Below, piece by piece: positions 1 through 9,900 of a stretch of 64,000 bases of DNA (its first letter is position 1; the number at the start of each line of letters is the position of its first letter). The DNA is from Distichodus sexfasciatus. Its lineage: Eukaryota; Chordata; Actinopteri; Characiformes; Distichodontidae. The notes beneath the pieces are model-generated. The model was not told the DNA's origin. It saw only the letters and a program-made list of their open reading frames with translations, and searched no databases. The position numbers and the translations under genes were made by a program. Where the stretch lies: the NCBI GenBank assembly GCA_032718565.1, contig JAVGVS010000001.1, forward strand, positions 4,610,196 to 4,674,195, read 5' to 3'.

Positions 1-429
1 GGACATGGTAGTCTAGAGAGTTTAAATAAAAGGCAAATGGACTTTTTTATGCTCTTGGAGAAGTACTCAGAACTGAAGAAGCCGTTAGGATGAGAGGTGA
101 AAAATCTTCAATAACCAAAAAGAAATACAGTAGTCAATTCAAGTTCTTCAAGTTCTCAAGACCAAATGTTACGTTTTTCGGAATGCTAAAGAAATAAACG
201 TCATCTAAGTTGTCCTAAACTGGGACAGTAAAGTGCAACTCACCTACTCATATTACAGACTATATGTCTTCAACTGTTTCGCGTCAGCTACATTCAGAGG
301 ATTCCAGACATGAGTAATAACCGGAAAATGATGCATTTCTTTTTCAGCATCATAATAAGCGCAGTGTTAGAAAAAGCGGAACTGTCTCTTAGACACGCTG
401 CAATGTCACGGCTTGACCTTGTCTCAAAG
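1..429. other. AT-rich intergenic sequence, nothing recognised
   Basis: I see no convincing coding frame, repeat terminus or RNA gene here. Short open frames are interrupted and resemble no family I know. Confidence 0.4.
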
Positions 430-1380
430 ATCCCTTAAAAAGTCACCGTTTGGCCAGTCACTGATGTTGACTTCTTCCGTTACCTGCCCGCCGGGCTTTA
501 CGGTGCGCGTGCGAGCACGAAGCAGCTTCATCACGCAGCGTAGCGCGCGACTGCCCACCGGAATCAGAACGAGAGGCGGCACGCGCCACACCGCCGCATT
601 CCTGCAGGACTGTACGACCCGGGATTAGGGCTGATACAGATGGGCAGGTATCAGGACGCAGGTCACCGATTACTGCCGTCGTCATATGTTAACGGGTCCC
701 AGGCAAAAAAAGCGACACCGAGATACCACATCTAACCGGACTGTTAGTGAAGTGAGGAACCGTTATGGCTGCTGCTACTTTAGTAACTACTTACGAAGCT
801 GAGAACACAGAAGCATTTTCAGTATTCTGAACGAGAAAATAATACGTGTCGTTATTCACTGACTGGAAGCAGCTTTATCTATTGAGAGAAGGTGCTGGAT
901 GCTAAAGAAGGCATTCAGAGACCAAAACAGAAAAGACTGGGATACATCATCAACGTTAAAAATGTTGCAGAGGTTAGTTAGGCAATCATATGTAACTGTT
1001 CGCCTACCAGCCGTTAGCCGTATTGACCATCTTCTTGGCGCAGAAAACCGTCGCCGCGAGTACCGGATGCTGTATTCGCGTGGCGCGTGGATTTCCTCAA
1101 CAATCACCGGCGTCATCGATCGTCCCCGGTGAGCGGCATCGTTATTCGGGCGGCGGGCGCCTTTGACCAAATTAGCCAGTTAAAGTCAGTAAAGTGCTGT
1201 GTCGGGGTGAATTTGAACGCAGCTAGACGGATGCTCTTCGACGCTCCTCCCTGCGGTAAGGATGACTTCAGGGCCCCAAGGAAAACCCGGAGTGGATCAA
1301 GAGCGGAACGCCGTCAGAACCTCACAAATCCCGGAACCGGAGCTTGTCAAGATTGCGCAGTGTGCCACTAAAGCACGATG
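430..1380. promoter_or_regulatory. CpG-rich island, possible promoter/first exon of the neighbouring gene
   Basis: This stretch is rich in CpG dinucleotides (clusters near 490-620, 1010-1160 and 1220-1340), while the flanks are AT-rich. No transposon terminus bounds it. Fish promoters are often marked this way. In human the gene beyond RBM45 is OSBPL6, transcribed away from RBM45, which would place its 5' end on the minus strand in this area. That assignment is synteny-based inference; I could not read an OSBPL6 peptide here. A previously unknown repeat or a stretch of foreign DNA are alternatives. Confidence 0.3.
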
Positions 1381-1744
1381 GCGGTTTTTAAAAAAAATGT
1401 CAGGGGTTTTTTGTCAAGTAAATAGTTACCAATAGCGCATGTAGTTGAATGTAAATCTATGTAAATCGAAGCATATACATCAAATAAACATGAGAAAAAG
1501 TTTGTTTAAGCTAAGACCAAAATACATAAAATAGTACAAAGAAATATTTGTAAATCACTAAAATTATAATCAATAACTTCACTAGAATTTGTGCATGTTA
1601 TATCTATGTATATTAACATGTAGGGTGCAACTGTAATAAAGAACATTAAGAAATGCTACAGTATTACACAATTATATAGAGAACAAAATCACAAAAAATA
1701 TAAAAATTTCCAAATAAGGCACAGTAAGAAGCAGTAAGATCACA

Positions 1745-1988
1745 GTTTATGTTAAGTTAAGAACAGTGTCATAAATGTGTATGATAGCTGGACAGTTTGT
1801 ATGACAGTTACAAAAATGTAAAAGTTGTGGTGGCATATCCTGGTTAAGAGGTTGTATGGCCTGAAGATAGAAGCTCTTTCTGACTTTTTATTGCAATACT
1901 TCTGAATTATTTGCCATATTTGAGTAGGTAAAACAAATATGATGGTGAGACAGCTCTCTGATGATCTTTGTTGCTCTGGTCTTCTGGG
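1745..1988. repeat. Possible dispersed-repeat fragment
   Basis: The segment with the phrase about 'ggttaagaggttgtatggcc' (near 1843) reads like a tail fragment of a dispersed fish repeat that I recall only loosely. It ends where the hAT target site begins. No boundary or target duplication is visible for it, so this is a weak call. Confidence 0.25.
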
Positions 1989-2007
1989 GTAAATGTTAGG
2001 GATGCAC

Positions 2008-2300
2008 CAGGGACGTCACTAGGATTGAAAGACAAGGGGAGCTTAGCCCCCAGGGTTGTAGGAAGGAATTAGTACATAATTTTAATTAAATCATGATAGC
2101 TAGACTTATTATTTTTAATTTCAATTCATAGTCTTGCTTATGTTAAATATGCATCTGCACTCAGTGATATCTTCTATGAAATGTATGGATATATAATTTT
2201 AAAATAGTGTAATAATTACTATATTTTTAGGGGGGCTTGGGATCATTTGGGGGGGGGCTTCAGCTTCAGCCCCCCCAAAATAGACGTAACGACGTCCATG
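2008..2300. mobile_element. Small hAT-like element inserted in the left TIR of the outer hAT
   Basis: A 293-bp insertion splits the outer element's terminal repeat. Its ends are inverted copies (CAGGGACGTCACTA and TAACGACGTCCATG), and the flanks are GGATGCAC (2000-2007) and GGACGCAC (2301-2308), an 8-bp target duplication with one mismatch. The CAGGG-type terminus and 8-bp duplication fit hAT MITEs. It holds G-rich and C-rich runs but no coding frame. Confidence 0.65.
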
Positions 2301-2699
2301 GGACGCACCGATACCACCCCCCGTGCAGTTACTCGTACTCTGAACAAAATTCCCCGATACCTACTACAGATACCACATGTAGAAGATATGATGTAGTTAT
2401 TTTTATCGTCATTTTTATGTAAATGCCACAACACTTGCCAAATAAACTGTAAACTATGCGGAGATAAAAATGTCAGCCGTCTGGAGGTACTTTAAAATAA
2501 AAGATAATGACAGCAGCAAAGCAGACTAATATGTTAATATTTAATTTGATTGTTGTGTTTTTTATGTTTTGATACATATAGGACAAATAAATTGATTTAA
2601 AAAAATAGTATCATTAGTATCAATAGTATCAATGACATAAAGCTCCAGTGTACTTTAATTTATTGGTTTTTGAAAGTGTTTTTTCTTTAGTTTACACTA

Positions 2700-3671
2700 C
2701 CGTATTTCCCCAGCGATCGGCCGCGGTTATACATCAATTTTACAAACCTGTGTATTAGGTGCGGCTTGCTTAAACGGGGCGGCCTATCTAAAAACATGAA
2801 AACGCATTCGCTAAAAGTATAATTCAGGGCACAAAAAAGACGACATTCCCAAATGATTCGTTGAATTTAAATGTACTGTTTACAGCAGAAACGAACAGTT
2901 CGAAAAGCAACGCAAAACAAAGATAGATCAGTGATGATGTTTTGTCACTTAATCGGCGCTGCCGCATCCAGCCTCGTTGCTGCAATGTAAAAATGACACT
3001 TTTTCAGGCCTTTGCTACATTACATTACATCCTAGTATATAATACAAGCTGGGCAAAAAACAAATTTAACAGAAATAAAAGGAACAAAAGTGTATTGTTG
3101 GCTGGGAAAAGATAAAATTTTTATTTTCATTTGAACGACTGGAGGGTGGGGGTACTGCAGTACAGCAATAATATACAAAATACAAAAATTATTAGGCTTA
3201 TCTTTTTTCAAATCCTTCAAAATCCGATCCGTTAACGTCATCGTCGTCACCGAACAACTCGACTGTGACCTGTGCTGCTTTGCTGTCACCGATGTTGGAC
3301 ACGCTTTCGTCACCGGTAGCGCTCTCGGATATTGCAGACGTTGCTTGTGCTGCTAGTAGGCTTGTGGGTGGAGGAAGGTTTTCGGCTTTGTGAAAACCGT
3401 TCTGTATACTTTCTGGTTTCACGTTGTTCCACGCCGAAATGACCCATTCGCACACTTGACTGTACGTCGCACGTCGCAATGTATAATGTCACTATAGAGT
3501 TGCAAAGGCCTCAAAGGCCTGGCTAATTACGTAGATGCCTTTACTTCAGATTGGTAAATTCAGTAATGTCGCGGCTAATAACATGGTGCGGCTTGTCTTA
3601 GAATTTTAAAACATAAATGAGCATTTTCTGCGGCTTATAGAACGGGGCGGCTTATCGTTGGGGAAATACGG
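2700..3671. mobile_element. pogo/Tigger-like DNA transposon, internally deleted
   Basis: Inverted ends CCGTATTTCCCCAGCGAT and ATCGTTGGGGAAATACGG match at 17 of 18 positions and are flanked by TA dinucleotides (2698-2699, 3672-3673), as expected for the Tc1/mariner/pogo superfamily. Related direct subterminal motifs containing 'ACGGGGCGGC' occur near both ends. Only the C-terminal part of a transposase remains, on the minus strand. It sits inside the outer hAT, so it inserted later. Confidence 0.65.
3198..3479 (-). pseudogene. pogo/Tigger-type transposase C-terminal remnant
   Basis: About 90 codons read RRATYSQVCEWVISAWNNV, then an acidic tail with a run of four Asp. The pattern 'RRxxYxxVCxWVxxAW' followed by 'I..GF.K' resembles the end of DDE_1 (pogo/Tigger) transposases, where a final helical block precedes an acidic tail. 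The DDE catalytic core is absent, so the remnant cannot be active. Identification rests on motif memory only. Confidence 0.5.
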
Positions 3672-3984
3672 TAATTGATATTGGTAAAAAAAAATAAAAA
3701 TCTACTATTATTGTCATTGTTACTAATAACAGACCTACACAGGTATCGGTACTCGAAATCAGTGAGTACCCAAAAAGAAGTATCGGTACTCGTACTCGGT
3801 CTAAAAAAATGCTATCGGTGCATCCCTACTTATTATAATCTGCAAAGGAGAAAATAAAATCTGCCTCCCAATTAATTACATCTAAGAATCTAATAAGTAT
3901 CGGTAACGGCAAGTATACAAATGAAAATACTCGTTCTCGTATCGGTTTGTAAAAAAGTGGTATCGTTGCATCACTAGTAAATGT

Positions 3985-4920
3985 TCTTCACAGATCAAAT
4001 ATATTTAAGTTCACAACAATTTCAATAACCATCAGTTTCATTGGAAACAGGTTTCCAGAGCCCATAGTAACATTTCTGTATCTAAGTTTCTGTGATGTCA
4101 GCTAGCTAACTACTCAGATCATTTTATTGTCAAATCCACTTCAAAGCAGACAGTGTAAAGGCTTTCTGAATTAGTCAAATTGAGTGAATTAATCAGGAGA
4201 TTTTTTTTTGAAAAATTAACTACAATAAACCACATTACATGAATGAAAACCTCATTATAGCTAATTCAGAGTTTATAAGATGGCAGATAGATGATCTTCC
4301 TCGTTATAGCTACACCATCACAGCATCCATCACACACGCGTCTAGTAATTCTGACTACACGCCACCTGCTGGAGTACAAGAGAATATGCTAGAGAATGCG
4401 GTCCCTTAGAAAAAGCAAAGCACTTCCTGTACTTAAAACCGGTTTTATAGTAGTACTAATCAACAAATATTAGCAAAATGACAGTCACGTTGTCAGGGTA
4501 CAAACTATAAATGTAAATTGATATCAAATGTTTTCCCACTGTAGAATGAAGTGCAAAATTTGATTACAACTCAACTGTACCAAATACACGTGGCGTTTTT
4601 GTGTATCGTAGATAACAAATCTATTGACAAAATTATTTATTGCAACTATATGCCCATTTTTGAAATATGCAATGAAGTCAGCACCCGACACATTCATTTG
4701 TTGGTTCATTTACAATTTCTTAAACAAAGACTTGAAAAGGCAGCGTTGCTAGGTTACGGGTAATATCCTAAACTGAACAGAAAACATAAAGACAACTGTT
4801 AAAAGTGACAGCAGGACAGAGACACATCTCACTTTGTCACTCAAGTTAAAAACAAATGGTGATTTAGTGGAATACGTGATCTGAGTAAGTGAAGTGAATA
4901 ATAAAAGCAATAGTGCACAA
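3985..4920. other. Intergenic sequence beyond the rbm45 3' end
   Basis: AT-rich DNA without a supported gene or repeat boundary. Short open frames around 4520-4760 overlap on both strands and look like chance frames. Confidence 0.4.
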
Positions 4921-5795
4921 GTCTGTTTATACTCTTAACTTTTATTGATAGTAAGACCATTTACATGATACGTCAGGAGTTCAGATTGGTCATGTTCAAC
5001 TTAAATCTTTAGAGAATACACCCCAGTATTCGTGAAGAAAAGAAAAACGGCAGTAAAGATGGCGTCGAAGTTTCCCCCCACAGCAAAACCATCACAAAGT
5101 ACACTATGGCAGTCACGGTCCATAGCTATGAGGTCGTGTCATCATAAAAATGTCATGTCGGGGTCATCCAGTCATGTCGAGGTCATGGGTCATGTCACTT
5201 AAAACTCTGTAGAAACAAAGACAACATAACCAGTTATACAAGAAAGCCTTTGTGTAGACCCTGCCTTGTAGGTCAATTTAGCCCTGTTGCTGCTGTGATT
5301 ATAGTTTGTAAGTCTTAATTTTCCTCTTATAATACAGACAAATGTACAGTTTAACATGTTAAAATAAAATGTTATTCATATAACCTGTGAAATCACCTTC
5401 AAGTTGTTATAGTGTCCTTCAAATTTCAGTAGAGAAAGTAGCCAATGCATTTAATCTGAGGTTCAATTCTAATAGTCCTTTCAGTGGTAAGTGGTAAACA
5501 GAGTAAAGACAATGTTGATTGCACAAAAGCTCTCTGCTGCAGAAGGTAATCCTGCTTCAGTGACCTGCACATGAAGCAGAAGTTCTTATCTGTCTATATC
5601 CATTATATCAGACTCTCAGTGTTAAATAAGGAGAATGTTACCTGACGAAGACTTAAAAGCAATTTACATGAGTCCATGTCTTTTGAGAAAAGGCAAGATT
5701 AAAATGCAGCAATATCAGAACATTATTACATTGCATTAAGAAAATGACAATGAATAGTTTCAGTCTTGAGTCTCAGGGTTTTCTTCATTAGTGAT
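4921..5795 (-). other. rbm45: Probable rbm45 3' UTR / terminal exon region
   Basis: Non-coding AT-rich stretch downstream of the rbm45 stop. Because a consensus donor lies 14 nt after the stop codon, the terminal exon probably starts somewhere here. One candidate acceptor is the pyrimidine-rich 'CCTTTTCTCAAAAG' around 5685-5700 on the minus strand. The exact exon cannot be fixed from sequence alone. Confidence 0.35.
4941..4946 (-). promoter_or_regulatory. rbm45: Candidate poly(A) signal of rbm45
   Basis: AATAAA on the minus strand, followed by a GT-containing stretch about 20 nt further on. It is a plausible last cleavage signal for rbm45, which would put the 3' UTR between about 4.92 and 6.71 kb. 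Other AATAAA hexamers exist nearby, so cDNA is needed to choose. Confidence 0.35.
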
Positions 5796-6588
5796 TAGGG
5801 TTGGATACCTTTCACATCTGATCCGATATCGGCACCGGTACCTGGTGTTCAGTACCGATACTCAACGGTACTTCACTTCGATACCTTGCTCCCAATCTAT
5901 AATACTCAATTTGTATCAACATATAAAATACAGTAATCATAAACAAGCCCCAAACTTATTATAAATGTCACACACGCTGCTGTTCTGCTACAACTACAAT
6001 ATAAATGTATTAGTTTTCCAAAAAATATACCAGAACAATAACTGAAACAGATAGATCACTGCACTGGAAAATGTACATTCAACGTTCTCAAGGTCAATGC
6101 TGGCTGCAGGTGTGACTGTCGTGCAGGTGCTGAGGTTGCGGCGTTCCAGTTATCAAACATCACACACTCATCCGTCCGTAAATATATTTTATGTTTAACA
6201 AGGTGTTTCCTCAAGTTCAATGTACGAACGCTTTCGGCTTGTTACCATGTTTTCAGATCTCCAGGTATGTGCTTTCTTCCCCTGGTAACCGTTGTCATGG
6301 TAAACAAAACTAACACTATAGCTTAAATAGCAAATGGAAATTTAACGGCAGTAAATATCTATTTCTACCCTATTGCTGCTGTAAATGAAATTGTAATGAA
6401 ACGCTAACGGTTGATTAAACCTTTCACGCAGTCACGTATGTCCCGTTCAGCTCGTGCACGCCACTGCTAATAAGCGTGTGAATGTACCGAAATTTGGTAC
6501 CATTTGATTTGACGTGAATCGACACCCGGTAGTACCGACATAATTCGGTCGATATCTTTAAAAGTACCGACCTTGGTACCCAACCCTA
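5796..6588. mobile_element. Non-autonomous hAT element in the rbm45 3' region
   Basis: Left end TAGGGTTGGATACC and right end GGTACCCAACCCTA are inverted copies. The flanks TTAGTGAT (5788-5795) and ATAGTAAT (6589-6596) form an imperfect 8-bp target duplication. The subterminal regions are full of the 'GGTACC/CGATA' words common in fish hAT elements. No transposase is readable. It lies just past the 3' UTR donor, probably inside the last, untranslated intron of rbm45. Confidence 0.75.
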
Positions 6589-6691
6589 ATAGTAATACAT
6601 GGTCTGTCTCATTAAGGCATCTCAATTCTGAGCAGCAGCAGTAGTAATGAAGATTATGTGGTTTCACCATGACGAATTTACCATGAGTAAG

Positions 6692-6697
6692 ACTTAC
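6692..6697 (-). promoter_or_regulatory. rbm45: rbm45 splice donor just after the stop codon
   Basis: On the minus strand the TGA stop (6714-6712) is followed after 14 nt by AAAG|GTAAGT, a perfect consensus 5' splice site. The 3' UTR is therefore probably spliced, and the distance is short enough (well under 50 nt) not to trigger nonsense-mediated decay. As far as I recall, mammalian RBM45 also has an untranslated last exon. Confidence 0.65.
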
Positions 6698-6711
6698 CTT
6701 TGCTAAGGAAG

Positions 6712-6904
6712 TCAGTATGTTCTCTGGCGTTTGTGGGACTCCTCCCTAGGTGGGTCGGCGAGCATCACTTTCAATTTCACACCATTCACAACTTTCCCGT
6801 GCAGTGTGGCCATTGCATCGTTTGCATGCTTTCGATCTGAGTATTTAATGTAGCCGACATTCCGACCTGGCACCAGGTACACCTCCATCAGAGAGCCAAA
6901 ACGA
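6712..6904 (-). CDS. rbm45: rbm45 coding exon 9 with stop
   Basis: Completes RRM4 (CRFGSLMEVYLV, NVGYIKY, LKVMLAD) and the basic tail KRQRTY, then TGA at 6714-6712. Acceptor TTCGCTGCAG. Confidence 0.94.
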
Positions 6905-9900
6905 CTGCAGCGAAAAAATAAACACAAATGTTCAAGCACAGTCACTGAATAAGAAAACCCATATAATGTGTGCAATCAAGGTAGCTCATGCATCTATAAA
7001 TGTTATCTAAAAGCAAATACATTACTTTTATAGAGAGACTTTTTTGCACATAGGATAGACCCACAGAAAGAAATGCATTTTCCATGGATTATAATAATTC
7101 CTCAAATTAAAGGTGCACAGCCTTCACACTCCCAGATGAGCAGTTCTGTCATGCAGCATCATGGGAGATCTTATACTACCATGTAAAATCTCTGAGCCCT
7201 TGAAAGTTAAAGTCAGTCTGTGCAAATTAACAAGTTCGGCTTTGGAAGAGGAAAATGTCTGGCCTTCATCTAATTAATAAAGAAAGGAGTCTTTCTAAGA
7301 AACCCACAGGGTCCTCTTTTGCTTTCACTATATTCAAGTGTTGGTCTCTGAGGATTACACATCAAAAATACACTGCCTATTGTACAATCACATTCTCAGT
7401 AGCAGTCCCCAGTTTGAAGTTGTCTCTGTCTCTCTCACACACACACACCAGAACACATCCTCGAGTACATCCACTGGCAGTGGGGCAGGATTGAAGATCA
7501 CAAACAGCCTCTCTTTGACCACGCTGTCAGGAGGAGCTAGTTTCTTATGAGACGGGAGGACAACGTCCGTTTGCACACGCGGCTTCTGGGGCACTGAGGG
7601 TGCTGCATAGCCCTGTGGGATACATTTACATGGCTAAGCAAAAGAGTTCATGACAGCATACCTTTATTAATAACACACCAGCCAGGGTCCTGAAAGAACC
7701 AACAATGAAAACAGCCAAAACAGTTTAAAGAAGAGAATGACAAACCTGCCTATTATACATTGCAAACAAACAAAAAACCTTTCAGCCGGTGTAATTAATG
7801 CCTGAGTTACTAAAGAAATTGAGTACAGAGGGTAACATTCTTATTGTCACATGGAACTCGGTTTGTTCTCAACTCCAACGTAAAGTATTTAAAGAGCTGT
7901 TCTTACTGCAGTGGTCTTCATTAGCTGACTCCCAGAAGGACCGTTCCACACCATAGACATCATCTGTGCTGCAACCAACTGCATGGCCATTTTTCCTACC
8001 GGACTGTAGAGAGGAATAAACACTGAAGGTTGTAGACATTGAATATGTGTAAACAAAAATGTGTGAGAGCTCTATAAAATGAGCCCTACCTGGTCCTGTC
8101 CTCTCCGTCGTCAACATAAGTTACTGAGAGTCTGTTTCCAGGTGGATATTCAAAGCCGTTCAACTTCTCTTTGGCATACACAGCTGAACCCAAGTTATTG
8201 TATCGAATCATAGCCTGTCCTGTGGTAAACAAAGTCAAACAGCTCTCAGTGCTCATAAACTATAGTTTTAGAAAATATGACAATGAGAGAGAGGGTCTAT
8301 GCTATAATGTCATGCTGAAAGCAACCAAAAACATTTATACAAAACTATATTTTATATTATAACATTTATACAAACCACAGACATACAAAAAAATGACTGC
8401 CCCTCAGTAATGGGAACAAGTGTAACACCGCTCGCTACCTTTGCTGAAACCATACTGGTCTCTCTGCATTTCACAATACTCCATCCCAGGGATCAGATCA
8501 AACAGCCCATACACCTGCTCCTGTGAAACAGCGACTCGCGATGACATCAGCAGGCACCTAGTGATCATGTCCGAATTCCACATATCTCCAGCAGCATAAT
8601 TACTGGACTCTGAACCTGTAGAACAATCAATAAAATGAACTAAACTATCATTCATAACATTTCAAAATTCTAAAACCTTTGTTGAATTTAAACCTCGTAG
8701 TCTGGCTGCCGTCTACTGGAGGTGTATTTACTCTGTCCACTGTGCAACAAAACCTGTTTGTATCAACTCTGCGGATGTGGTTCAGATTACAGTGACAACA
8801 AGAAGTACAAATGCAGGATGCAAAAATCAATAATAATTTACATGTTTTTTTTCTCTGTTAGTACATTTGAAACCAAGCTCATATATTTCACGCTGGGTCA
8901 GACTAAAGGGACAGGCACGATATAATAAGACTTAACTTTACATATCTTAAAAAATATTAAACACGAAAAATGTATTTCAGCCAGTCTCTAGTACTCCAGA
9001 ATAAACACTTACCAAAGGGGTAGGAACTTAAGCCTTGCTCATTTGTAGCATGATCTGATCTCGAGCCAAAATACTCATTGTCTGCTGACAGGTTTTTTGT
9101 CCTTGGTTCAGCAAGTATGGCTCTGAATGCTAGACCGAAATAAGACAAATTATTAGACAGATGCTATATACATGTAATGACAGTGACGTTTGAGTTGTGG
9201 TTTGATTTTACATAATTTTACACTCATGAGTTTATATAGAAAAGAGGCGCCAAAAGCAAATAAAGAAGGAAAACATGTCGCTTACTTTTATCACAATTCT
9301 CTATAGCAGTTGCGGCCTGGGAGGGTTTGTGATACCTGACGTAGCCCAAGCCCTTACTCTCCCCAGTAGTTTTATTTTTTATAATAATTGCATACTCTAT
9401 ATCGCCATATGTCTGTGAGGGGGAATATCAAACAACAATAAGCAAATTTAACTAGAACACAGAATAATTCAAGCATTTGTTTAGGTATAACAGATATCAG
9501 AGGTTTAGGAGATACTGCATAAAACATTATGCAAATGTCAGTCTTACTCACGTTTGTACATTGCATCAATCATGCTACCTCTAGTAAACTCTTTTGTCAG
9601 AAAAATTACCTTGAATGTATCTTTTAGGTCTTCCTCAGTAAAAGTTTTAGGAATCATAACAAAGATTCTTGTTAATTCCTCATCCTCAACATCTCTGTGA
9701 CTCCCAGATGACCTGGACTGGGCAATGAAAACCTGAACAAGCCAAAAGACAAGAAAACAGAAGAATGTTAAATATTCAAACTGATTAAAAAGGTATCAAA
9801 CATAAATCAACATTCTGACTATGAATTTGGCCTCTGGGATGCAAAACTACTTTTACACATTGTATAAATAATCTTAATTGTAAATCAAAACGTCAAACAA

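Larger units (their letters stand above)
1997..3976. mobile_element. Outer hAT element hosting nested insertions
   Basis: The ends form a terminal inverted repeat: TAGGGATGCACC at the left (interrupted, resuming as CGATACCA after the inner insertion) and GGTATCGTTGCATCACTA at the right. Both sides are flanked by an identical 8-bp target duplication, GTAAATGT (1989-1996 and 3977-3984), the hallmark of hAT transposition. A second related right terminus (TATCGGTGCATCCCTA, about 3816-3833) lies inside, so another copy of the same family may be nested. No hAT transposase is readable; the copy is non-autonomous. Confidence 0.8.

Noticed and set aside
856..1170. Possible 104-codon protein on the minus strand (and a 94-codon one on plus, 1087-1371)
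   Set aside because: Both are open mainly because CpG-rich DNA lacks stops; no motif recognised and both strands are equally open.
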